A stretch of 38,615 nt of DNA from the NCBI GenBank assembly GCA_002505775.1, contig DAVY01000026.1, forward strand, positions 4,722 through 43,336. The letters are read 5' to 3'. Position 1 is the stretch's first letter, and every line of letters starts with the position of its first letter. The notes under the pieces were generated by a model. The model searched no databases, was not told the DNA's origin, and worked only from the letters and a program-made list of their open reading frames with translations. This document shows, in pieces, positions 8,674 to 16,209 of this stretch. A program made the translations under genes and the position numbers. This DNA comes from Euryarchaeota archaeon UBA130. GTDB lineage: Archaea; Thermoplasmatota; Poseidoniia; Poseidoniales; Thalassarchaeaceae.

Positions 8674-9834
8674 CTAGATGGAATTAATCAACATGGCCAC
8701 GGCATTACCTCCTCCGAGACAAATAGTAACAATCCCAGAATCATGACCATCTCTGTGCATAGAGTTTACCAGAGTCATTAGACACCTAGTTCCAGTCGCG
8801 CCTAATGGATGGCCAATTGAGATAGCCCCTCCATTGACGTTGAAACGACTTTCCGGAATCTGAAAGTGCTTCATTATCGAGCAAGAGGCAGAAGCAAATG
8901 CCTCGTTGTGCTCGAATAATCCAACATCTTCAACATTAAGCTTGTTCCTAGAAAGCAACTCTTCAACAGCGGGTATTGGTGCGGACATGACCCTGTTTGG
9001 CTCAACACCCGATGTAGTGTAGTCCACTATCCTGGCCAATATTGGTAGCCCCATTCTATTGGCTGTTTCTTCTGAAGCTATCAAGACAGCTGAGGCTCCA
9101 TCAGATACTTGGCTCGCATTTCCCGCAGTAACCTGTCCATCCTCAGAAAATACTGGCTTCAAACTAATCAGAGTCGACATATCCGCATCCATTCTTATCC
9201 CCTCATCGATAGAAAGCTCCTCCATGGAAACGCACTCCTTTCCAATCTCTCCATTCTCCCATCCTTCTGCGCTCAACTTGTGTGACCGAATAGAGTAAGC
9301 ATCAGACTCCTCCCTTGAGATTCCATATTCCAAGGCACAGGTCTCACCGGTATTTCCCATCAGCTCTCCCGAATAAGCATCCGTTAATCCGTCATGTGAA
9401 AGAATCGATAATAGTGATTTGAATGGAACATCCTCTCCTCTCCTTGCTTCTCTGATAAATCTGGGAGCATTGGACATAGACTCCATTCCTCCTGCTACCA
9501 CCAGCTCTGAAATCCCTGCTCTAATTTCTGTGGCAGCAATCATTACGGCCTTCAAGCTAGATCCACAGACCTTGTTGATTGTAGTGCAAGGGGTGGAATT
9601 GGGCATCCCGCAACCAAGAGCAACTTGTCTTGCTGGGGCTTGACCAGCTCCAGCCTGCAAAACCTGTCCCATGTACACCTGATCGATTGCCCCCAAACTG
9701 GGGTCTATTCCGGTCCGACTCAGTAGCTCCTCTACTGCCTTAATGCCTAATTCGACAGCGCTGTACGATGATAGAGCTCCTCTGAACTTACCGAAAGGGG
9801 TTCTAGCATATCCGCATATGACCGCATCGGGCAT
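8674..9834 (-). CDS. Acetyl-CoA C-acetyltransferase (thiolase)
   Basis: A 386-residue type II thiolase that either condenses two acetyl-CoA or cleaves 3-ketoacyl-CoA in beta-oxidation. The nucleophile Cys90 is in NKVCGSSLKA, His342 in ISIGHPLGATG, and the second acid/base Cys372 in TICLGGGNA, so all three catalytic residues are in place. The sequence is of the bacterial AtoB-like type rather than the archaeal Zn-cluster thiolase paired with an HMG-CoA synthase, and no OB-fold partner gene lies next to it. This favours fatty acid or polyhydroxybutyrate-type metabolism over mevalonate supply, although the direction is not certain. A T-rich stretch separates it from the dioxygenase gene upstream. 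Confidence 0.9.
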   Translation of the reverse strand: MPDAVICGYARTPFGKFRGALSSYSAVELGIKAVEELLSRTGIDPSLGAIDQVYMGQVLQAGAGQAPARQVALGCGMPNSTPCTTINKVCGSSLKAVMIAATEIRAGISELVVAGGMESMSNAPRFIREARRGEDVPFKSLLSILSHDGLTDAYSGELMGNTGETCALEYGISREESDAYSIRSHKLSAEGWENGEIGKECVSMEELSIDEGIRMDADMSTLISLKPVFSEDGQVTAGNASQVSDGASAVLIASEETANRMGLPILARIVDYTTSGVEPNRVMSAPIPAVEELLSRNKLNVEDVGLFEHNEAFASASCSIMKHFQIPESRFNVNGGAISIGHPLGATGTRCLMTLVNSMHRDGHDSGIVTICLGGGNAVAMLINSI

Positions 9835-9880
9835 GAACGTCCCAGTGAGCTATCAGACTTCAAAGGTCCGATTCGAGGAA

Positions 9881-9888
9881 TAAAAAAG
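9881..9888 (-). terminator. T-run after tryptophan dioxygenase, possibly also a TATA-like element for thiolase
   Basis: On the minus strand this is CTTTTTTA, starting a few bases after the stop of the dioxygenase. A T-run right after a stop is typical of archaeal termination. It lies about 50 bases before the thiolase start, so a transcript starting 25 bases later would have a short leader. Both roles are possible; neither is proven. Confidence 0.35.
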
Positions 9889-9892
9889 TCAT

Positions 9893-10948
9893 CTAGTTTG
9901 CCGAGTTATATCCATAGAATTTGGATCCCTTCAACTCCGGCCGAGATTGAGGCTTCACCAGTATGGTTCTGACAGACCATAGGTCCTTGAAAACTCGATA
10001 TTTTGATGTTGCATCCAGATAATCCACCCCACTCGTTCCACCGGTACCTATCCTCCTTCCCATTATTCTCTCGACCATTCTAGCGTGAGAATGTCGCCAC
10101 TTGACCATCGACTCCTCTAGCTCAACAATCGCATCGATAAGCTTCCTAGGCCAAGTCAGGAGTGGTAGCTCCCGATAGGACTCGATGAAAAGGAGGCCTG
10201 CCCTCGCCCTGCTCACTCTACCTTCAGGCCTTAGGAAAGACTTCGCCCCCTCGTGCACAGCCCTCATTCTTTCAGCTATCATTTCTGAGGAACCGGAGGC
10301 GGAATCACATGTCTCCTTATGTGCTTCAAGGTGAGCATCGATATATGCAGACACCGACTCCTCATCTCCTTCAGAACCATAAACAGAGCCCATTATTGGG
10401 GTCCTTTCGATCCAATTCATAAGTGACTCATAAAGACTAGGAAGCTCCTTCATTTTCTCCAAATGAGCTAAAATACCAGAGTCCACCTCTCCCCTTTCTG
10501 CCATTTTACGAAAAGAATCCAACGGATCCATCCCTCCTAATCTGTCTGAATTTTCCAGTCCAATTAGGATTTCAAACTCCCTCATTTGATAGGATTCGAA
10601 TCCTGAAGCGGTCCCGAGACCGTCCCTAAATGAAAGGAATCCCTGGGGAGTAAGTGTTTCAAGAACGGTCCATTGGTTGGCCATGAGTCTGAAGATTTCC
10701 GTCGTCCTGCATAAGTGATCAACAGCAACTGGAATATCATTTTCTGGCACGTTCTCCTGACCGAGGATATTTCGAGCCTCAGAGAGCTCTCTGATGATTT
10801 GCTTGAACCAAAGTTCGAATGTCTGATGGACAATAATGAAATGCATCTCATCAGAGCTTATGCCTCTGTCCTCTCCCTGAAGCTCAAGAAGCTCTCCTAG
10901 ATTGAGATACTCGGAATATGTCCAATTACGCTTCCCGGCGCCATCCAT
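9893..10948 (-). CDS. kynA: Tryptophan 2,3-dioxygenase
   Basis: A heme enzyme that opens the indole ring of L-tryptophan to N-formylkynurenine, the first step of tryptophan breakdown. The N-terminal signature SSDEMHFIIVHQTFELWFKQ matches the substrate-pocket helix of the family, and KWRHSHARMV near residue 285 carries the heme-ligating histidine. A later GTGGTSGVDYL block matches the family's substrate carboxylate and ammonium loop. The length of 351 residues is slightly longer than bacterial forms. Start ATG at 10948 follows GGGGAAGG. No kynureninase or formamidase gene is in view. The enzyme is much more common in bacteria and eukaryotes than archaea, so lateral acquisition is plausible (inferred). 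Confidence 0.93.
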   Translation of the reverse strand: MDGAGKRNWTYSEYLNLGELLELQGEDRGISSDEMHFIIVHQTFELWFKQIIRELSEARNILGQENVPENDIPVAVDHLCRTTEIFRLMANQWTVLETLTPQGFLSFRDGLGTASGFESYQMREFEILIGLENSDRLGGMDPLDSFRKMAERGEVDSGILAHLEKMKELPSLYESLMNWIERTPIMGSVYGSEGDEESVSAYIDAHLEAHKETCDSASGSSEMIAERMRAVHEGAKSFLRPEGRVSRARAGLLFIESYRELPLLTWPRKLIDAIVELEESMVKWRHSHARMVERIMGRRIGTGGTSGVDYLDATSKYRVFKDLWSVRTILVKPQSRPELKGSKFYGYNSAN

Positions 10949-11044
10949 ACCTTCCCCTGTAAGTCACAGCTTGAAGTATTGTCGCTCGTTTATTCGGTGA
11001 TTATCCACAGAATTATCTAAATTTGACAGTGGTGGCAGGAAATT
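10949..11044. promoter_or_regulatory. Divergent promoter region between kynA and the GNAT gene
   Basis: The 96 bases between the two diverging start codons hold the A/T-rich stretch TTATCTAAATTT at about 11013-11024, roughly 25-30 bases before the plus-strand GTG, as for a leaderless archaeal promoter. On the minus strand CGAATAAAC around 10998 could serve kynA. No operator-like palindrome stands out. Confidence 0.4.
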
Positions 11045-11641
11045 GTGACCGAGCCATCCCAATCGCAAACAGGAGCTCATAACAAACCAGTAGAATCTCT
11101 GATAGTAGATACCGATTTGTGCTTAGATATACTGAAAATATCCGACGCAGAGGAGCTATTTGCCCTAGTGGAAAAAAATAGGGAATACCTCAGGAAGACA
11201 TTACCTTGGCTGGATGAAGTGAGGAGTCTGGATGAACAGATTTCGTACATCGTTCATTGTGACTCTGACTATGAGCTCGGAAAGGGGGTCATGTACGCAA
11301 TCAGAAACGGAGGAAGAATAGTGGGCACTATCGGACTGAACTGGTTAGATTTCGAGAACAGGAGCTGTGGAGTCGGATATTGGATTTCGGAGCACCAGAC
11401 GGGACAAGGATTTGCCACTCGAACCTGCTCCAGATTAATCGATCACTGTTTCATGGACTTGAATCTACATAGGTTCGTCCTAGAGGCTTCGGTGGAGAAT
11501 ACCGCCAGTTGTAGAGTCGCGGTCAGACTTGGTATGCGAATGGAAGGCGTAAACAAGGACAGGGAGTGGCTTTACAATCGATACGTAGATGGAAAAATGT
11601 ATGCCATTACAAAGCCTGAGTGGCTCTCTTCTTCTGACTAG
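11045..11641 (+). CDS. GNAT-family N-acetyltransferase, RimJ/RimL type
   Basis: A 198-residue acetyl-CoA-dependent acetyltransferase. The RimJ/RimL signature is clear: GTIGLNWLDFENRSCGVGYWI, then the acetyl-CoA loop in QTGQGFATRTCSRL (motif A), then HRFVLEASVENTASCRVAVRLGM (the L-E-A-x-x-x-N-x-x-S motif). This subgroup acetylates N-terminal residues of ribosomal proteins or small amines and peptides. The substrate is unknown. The start is GTG at 11045, preceded by AGGAAA only three bases away and by an A/T-rich box about 28 bases away. Its TAG stop shares bases with the TAG of the convergent rqcH gene in a single CTAG. Confidence 0.85.
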   Translation: MTEPSQSQTGAHNKPVESLIVDTDLCLDILKISDAEELFALVEKNREYLRKTLPWLDEVRSLDEQISYIVHCDSDYELGKGVMYAIRNGGRIVGTIGLNWLDFENRSCGVGYWISEHQTGQGFATRTCSRLIDHCFMDLNLHRFVLEASVENTASCRVAVRLGMRMEGVNKDREWLYNRYVDGKMYAITKPEWLSSSD

Positions 11642-13779
11642 CTATCCCTCTTCAATAGGCCGAAGTCCTCTATGGAGCACCCTCCTGGAGGCAGAGCAGA
11701 TAGCACGTCATCTTGGGCCAGACCAGTAGCTTTCGAGATGGAGTTCGCAACGCTCTCCTTTTTGGTAGTACCAGGGGTTATTCTTGCCCATCTGCCAAAC
11801 GAATTGGAGATTGACTCCGCCGTACCTATTACGGGCAACGGGACACCATTTACTATGCCCATTCCTAAGCCTAACTCCAACTTCAGATCCCTGAACCAAT
11901 GCCTTTGCCCCCTTACAACAAACGACCCCCTGCCAAGGGATTCCCCACTTTCCGTCTTCTTAGAGACCTGGCTGGGCCTCACGTAGAAAGAAGTTGCAGC
12001 GGCTCCCCCACTTCCCCATGCTCTAGACCAACAAACCGCAATTTGCGCCCCCTCTCTGAGTATCTCCTGGGGAAGCTCAAGACCCTCATCGGGACCGTCG
12101 AGACCTTGGGTTATTTGCAAAGAAGAAACCCCCTCGGGCAAACCCTCTGCAACTTTGTCCCTGATTTCAACTCCCTCCTTGATTTTCAGGGCACAAGAAG
12201 GTGCCCCATGTAAGTCAGCATGGAAATACAGGTCCTTGGGCCCTAGGTGTTTCTTCACAACGGAATCGTTTCCTTTGGCATCCCTCCCTCCGATAAACAT
12301 CCTGCCATCCGACAGTATCGCCCATCTGTGTTTTTCAAACCAAAATTTTCTGCTTCTCTTGATAGACCTCAAACGTCCACCAGAGGCGTCTTTAGCAGCT
12401 CGCTTCTCTTCTCTATTGTGAGCTTCTAGCGTCTTAGTAAGTGCGACTTCGGCCCCTGCCGCCTTGTCCTTCTGAGAACGACCAATCTCAAAATATCTCT
12501 GTGCATTCTGGTGCACGGTTTTGTTAACTTCCAGAGTAACGCTTGTGCCTGGCCCCCCTTCCTCATCCGGCAGATAAGCAACTATTGTCTTCTTGTCGAT
12601 GTTTACGCCACCTATCCAATCTACCTCCTGGCATATATCCGAGACCTTCTGCCAATTAGTCTCTGAAACAGCGTTGTTGAATTGAGTGATTATGGAGTTA
12701 ACGTGCTCCCAGTTATCCTGAATTGACTTCCCTAGTTCCTGTGAAATTACGGCTTTCTGCATGAAACCCTCGATAGCCCTCCTCTGTTGCGCCGCCCTCC
12801 TCTCAAGCTTGGCTTGTGACTGCTCTAGACTGGACCCCTCCTGCACCAGTTTCTCTTCCTCTCTACGGATGTATCCCGCGGAATCATGCTCCCCAAATAC
12901 CGTATCCAGAGCATCTGAGAGGCTCTCAATTTCTATGAAAGGCCTGTCTTCCATACTGTTTAGCCAGATAGGGGAGACGAGCATCGCCCCATCCGGAGGG
13001 CCTGGATCTGAAGTTTCTCTAAGTCTCTGCCACCTCTCCATACTCTCCTTATCCTCCATCCAGAGAAAGCAAACCTCCCCTTCCTCCAGATCTTCCATCA
13101 TCGAGCTTATCGAACCCAGAAGTGACTCCCTCTGTCCAGAATTCAGTGACGAGGCTGGAATTTCCTCGGATAGCCCAGCTCTCGAACAGATGGCCGAACC
13201 ATACACACGCCCCAGATTCAATCTGGATGCGACCGTCCTAATCAGGTCGCTCTCGCTCCCATCAAGAATCTCATCAAGGACCCTATCGTCAAGTTTCCGA
13301 GGGTCTAGAGACTCAGGAGGGGGGGAATATCGGACCCCTTTCTTCAGTACCCTACTAGCATACTTGGCATGGGTTAGCGGTTGAACTATAATCCCAGAAT
13401 CGTCTAGAAGCAGGACATTTCCGTCTCTGAAGAGCTCTATGACGAGTGACATTCTTCCCTTGCCATGTTCAAATTCTAGGGACAATACCCTGTCGAATCC
13501 AAGTTGTGAGACCCCAATGAATCTGGAATTGCCGAGATGTTTTCTAAGTACCATCGCGAATTGGGACGGATTTGGGGGCATGGGTCTGTCTCTAGTGGAG
13601 TTGTACACCCTCTTCCCTCTGACAATAACCAGATCCGTATTTGCATGTCCCTTCTTGCTCATTCTTAGTACGACTTGTTCATAGTGTGGCTGATACGCCT
13701 TCCTGATTCTGGACCCTATCATCTTGCTGAGCTCAGTGACGGTTCTTGCAACCTCGAAAGATGACGTCTGCTCGCGCAT
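11638..13779 (-). CDS. rqcH: RqcH/NEMF-family ribosome quality control protein (NFACT domains)
   Basis: A 713-residue archaeal homologue of Rqc2/NEMF and bacterial RqcH, which binds split large ribosomal subunits with a stuck peptidyl-tRNA and recruits alanyl-tRNA to extend the peptide. Domains are NFACT-N (about 1-200, with the functional Asp-Arg pair at about 96-97 in QLGFDRVLSLEF), a middle helical part with a long coiled coil (about 300-460), and NFACT-R (about 475-590, RKFWFEKHRW and YFHADLHGAPS). A C-terminal NFACT-C-like region follows. ATG at 13779 is chosen because GGAGG lies nine bases before it; a TTG 13 codons upstream is the alternative. Family assignment is firm; tailing activity is inferred from the conserved DR pair. 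Confidence 0.9.
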   Translation of the reverse strand: MREQTSSFEVARTVTELSKMIGSRIRKAYQPHYEQVVLRMSKKGHANTDLVIVRGKRVYNSTRDRPMPPNPSQFAMVLRKHLGNSRFIGVSQLGFDRVLSLEFEHGKGRMSLVIELFRDGNVLLLDDSGIIVQPLTHAKYASRVLKKGVRYSPPPESLDPRKLDDRVLDEILDGSESDLIRTVASRLNLGRVYGSAICSRAGLSEEIPASSLNSGQRESLLGSISSMMEDLEEGEVCFLWMEDKESMERWQRLRETSDPGPPDGAMLVSPIWLNSMEDRPFIEIESLSDALDTVFGEHDSAGYIRREEEKLVQEGSSLEQSQAKLERRAAQQRRAIEGFMQKAVISQELGKSIQDNWEHVNSIITQFNNAVSETNWQKVSDICQEVDWIGGVNIDKKTIVAYLPDEEGGPGTSVTLEVNKTVHQNAQRYFEIGRSQKDKAAGAEVALTKTLEAHNREEKRAAKDASGGRLRSIKRSRKFWFEKHRWAILSDGRMFIGGRDAKGNDSVVKKHLGPKDLYFHADLHGAPSCALKIKEGVEIRDKVAEGLPEGVSSLQITQGLDGPDEGLELPQEILREGAQIAVCWSRAWGSGGAAATSFYVRPSQVSKKTESGESLGRGSFVVRGQRHWFRDLKLELGLGMGIVNGVPLPVIGTAESISNSFGRWARITPGTTKKESVANSISKATGLAQDDVLSALPPGGCSIEDFGLLKRDS

Positions 13780-13838
13780 TGTACCATGCCTCCGTCTTGG
13801 AGGTACTTCATCAGCCAATCGATGTATTTCCTAGTTTC

Positions 13839-14687
13839 TCAAGCCAATGCTTGGAACTCCTCAATTTCTACGAGCACTGAAGCCTCGTGTGCGTACTGAT
13901 TCGAGGGGACCTCTATGAAAACTGATTCTGGAATACTGTCGACAATTCTCAAAGCTTTCTCCATCCCATGGAGTTTGTCAGAGGATGCGGTCATAACAGC
14001 GCAGGGAAACGAAATATTACTCAGGTCGCTGGGAATGGAATATCCCGCCAGAAATCTAGCAGATAGATGCATTTTGTGAAGGTCTTGCGAAAGCACTGTC
14101 CTCCTGTATCTTATCTTCTGGCCTTCCTCCTTCACCTTTCTCTCCACAGCCGAAATAACCAATCTTTTGATGATGGAGTGAGTGAATTTAGGAATTGGTG
14201 ACCTTAAGACAAGCCTGGCCCAAATCGGGAATTTGAATTCTGAGTTTGGGGCGAGAAGGACGGAGCTTCTTCCGGATAGCGTCCCTCTACTGAATGCATC
14301 AATCAATACCGTGGATCCAAGAGATGACGAGAACCAGTCAACCTCAGAGCTTTCTATGTCATAATGAGTAAGAACTCCCACAATATCAGATGAAATCCTC
14401 TCGACACTGAAATCAGATTTTCTTATCCTGCCACTTATTCTAGAGCTACCCTTTTCCCTGGTCTCAATGTAGACTATCTTCCTCCTACTTGACCACTCAG
14501 CTATCAGTGGTTTCCAGCCCTCAAACACAGAACCCCATCCGGGAACCACGACTACTACTCCCTCCTTGGTAGGGGTATCGGGAGTCCAAGTGATTACCCT
14601 CAATCGAACATCTTCATTGGTTTGGACCCATTCTTCCAATACCTTGGAGCCTTTGAAATCTGGAGCATCTGACCAATAGGATTCCAA
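13839..14687 (-). CDS. Alpha/beta hydrolase with a modified nucleophile elbow
   Basis: A 282-residue protein of the alpha/beta hydrolase fold, substrate unknown. The early strand VVVVVPGWGS gives the oxyanion-hole loop. The elbow reads S120-S-S122-L-G124, so the usual first Gly of GxSxG is Ser. Asp237 (TASSDKLHG) and His267 (QYAHEAS) complete a likely triad. Start is TTG at 14687, supported by AGGAGG nine bases earlier, and this ribosome site lies inside the last codons of the preceding gene. The two genes are separated by only six bases and are surely cotranscribed. The lack of a signal peptide and the central basic helices (residues about 155-200) suggest a cytosolic or peripheral-membrane enzyme acting on a lipid-like substrate, but that is a guess. 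Confidence 0.75.
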   Translation of the reverse strand: MESYWSDAPDFKGSKVLEEWVQTNEDVRLRVITWTPDTPTKEGVVVVVPGWGSVFEGWKPLIAEWSSRRKIVYIETREKGSSRISGRIRKSDFSVERISSDIVGVLTHYDIESSEVDWFSSSLGSTVLIDAFSRGTLSGRSSVLLAPNSEFKFPIWARLVLRSPIPKFTHSIIKRLVISAVERKVKEEGQKIRYRRTVLSQDLHKMHLSARFLAGYSIPSDLSNISFPCAVMTASSDKLHGMEKALRIVDSIPESVFIEVPSNQYAHEASVLVEIEEFQALA

Positions 14688-14693
14688 ACGATC

Positions 14694-16172
14694 CTACCTC
14701 CTTCTTCCGCCACCAGATCTTCCGCCACCAGATCTTCCGCCGCCACTTGAGCGACTTCCTCCGCCAGAGCTTCCTCCTCCTCCGGATCGTCCCCTGGTCG
14801 AGTGTCCACCACTCGAGCGACCTCCTCCGGTGGATATTCTATTCCGGCGCCTACTCCCTATCCTAGCAGGTTTCCTGTAGTGAACGCCGGGCCCTTCACT
14901 GTATCCCCACCTATTTCCATAGTGATTATTGATAATTGTGACATCATTTCCGTCATATCCTCCATGGTGTACAACTCCGTTTCTGGTCACGTAAGAACCG
15001 GGTGGGGTATTGCTGAACCTAATCCAAACAAAGGAGAATATGACCAGAATCGCCATCAGTCCAAGACAGCAGAACCAAGTTATGGAAAAGAATCCTTCGG
15101 GGGTTTTTCCTGGTTGGTATGCCTTCGATGTATCAGTCTCATCGACCAATACGAGAACCTTCTTTCCATCACTGTATTCATTCATTATCTCAACAATACA
15201 AGATTCCTCGGAAAGGGTGAAGAATGTTGCAGGGCCATCATTCCAACCATCAAGAACCCTGGTGGTTATTTGACTAGAGTTATCCGAAGGGTCGAGATAG
15301 GTGACAGTAAGTACCGCTTGACAATCATATTCGGTCATCAGATATTGGCCATCGAAGTAATGGAACATTGTTTCTGTCCAATAAGTGGGAGCATCTGGAT
15401 TGCCCAATCTAATGGTGAATGCCTGAAATTGACTGGGTTCAGAATTGGCGTAATAGATTGGTACAGAGTCTCCAATTTGATAGTGTCGTTCCATAATTTC
15501 CAAGCATCCGTATGATGTTCTTATCGATGGTGTGTATGCCCAACCATTGTACTCTGTACCACTGACATTCCATGTAAGGTATAGATCGGCATAGCATTCG
15601 AACTCGACAACATAGTAACTATCGCAATACTCGTATCCCTCCTCGTCAGTCCAGCAATCTTCGTACCAACCACTTAGATCATCCATGAACCAGCCGGTTC
15701 CAACCGTCCCATTTCCGGTAATCTCCGCCTCTCCTTCAACCCAGAAACTATCTTCTTCTGATACAATGGTAGCCGAAACCTCAACATATGTGGCCTCATT
15801 CATCAATCCAATAGTCCATATCCCCGAAATAACCGCTGCAAAAACCGTAGCACAAATCACGAAGATGGCTTCTCCCCGAGTTAGCCACCACAATCCCAAG
15901 AATCCGCTTCTCGCGGAGACTATCGGAGGCTCAGAACCCCTCTTTTGGCCCATAGAGCTCTGCTCTGCTGAATGCTGAGAAGACGAGACACTTCCTTCCA
16001 GACGCTTCTTCTCCGCTTCCATTCTCGCTAGCTCAAGCTGATGCTTGGCCTCGGCAATCTCTTCTTCTCTCTCAATCCTCTCGGCCTCTGCATTATTCAA
16101 GGCCTCTTCCACGAGCTCCTTTGAGTTGGGGGATGGGCTCTCATCCTCCTCATCCCACCAACGCTCAGTCAT
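14694..16172 (-). CDS. Two-pass membrane protein with coiled coil, extracellular DUF3592-like region and Gly/Ser/Arg-rich tail
   Basis: A 492-residue protein of unknown function. An N-terminal acidic, charged coiled coil (about 15-60) is followed by a first membrane helix (about 101-123), a 240-residue outer region with several Cys and Tyr residues, a second helix (about 362-387), and a cytosolic tail. The outer region has the look of DUF3592: strands ending in a G-x-x-V-x-I-Y-Y-A-N turn (residues 234-243) and a degenerate second copy ending in G-K-K-V-L-V-L-V. The tail holds a His/Asn-rich patch and then an approximately 55-residue Gly/Ser/Arg-rich repeat. It is coupled to the hydrolase downstream. 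Similar short Gly/Arg tails occur in proteins that bind nucleic acid or form condensates, but nothing here proves that. Confidence 0.7.
   Translation of the reverse strand: MTERWWDEEDESPSPNSKELVEEALNNAEAERIEREEEIAEAKHQLELARMEAEKKRLEGSVSSSQHSAEQSSMGQKRGSEPPIVSARSGFLGLWWLTRGEAIFVICATVFAAVISGIWTIGLMNEATYVEVSATIVSEEDSFWVEGEAEITGNGTVGTGWFMDDLSGWYEDCWTDEEGYEYCDSYYVVEFECYADLYLTWNVSGTEYNGWAYTPSIRTSYGCLEIMERHYQIGDSVPIYYANSEPSQFQAFTIRLGNPDAPTYWTETMFHYFDGQYLMTEYDCQAVLTVTYLDPSDNSSQITTRVLDGWNDGPATFFTLSEESCIVEIMNEYSDGKKVLVLVDETDTSKAYQPGKTPEGFFSITWFCCLGLMAILVIFSFVWIRFSNTPPGSYVTRNGVVHHGGYDGNDVTIINNHYGNRWGYSEGPGVHYRKPARIGSRRRNRISTGGGRSSGGHSTRGRSGGGGSSGGGSRSSGGGRSGGGRSGGGRRR
14700..14860 (-). repeat. Gly/Ser/Arg-rich low-complexity tail coded by short direct DNA repeats
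   Basis: The 3' end of the membrane protein gene consists of tandem codons for GGGRSGGG-type units. Near the stop the DNA itself repeats in 15-base units of CCACCAGATCTTCCG type. This can expand or contract by slippage, so tail length may vary between relatives. Confidence 0.7.
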
Positions 16173-16209
16173 GATGGCTCCTCAATGGGCGTCCGTTTGA
16201 ATGTTGACC

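Noticed and set aside
12761..13384. 207-codon open frame on the plus strand opposite rqcH
   Set aside because: Lies wholly antisense to the well-supported rqcH gene; Ser- and Leu-rich composition typical of a shadow frame, with no ribosome site or family match.
14802..15515. 237-codon plus-strand frame opposite the membrane protein
   Set aside because: Fully antisense to the coiled-coil membrane protein; no recognisable domain or start signal.
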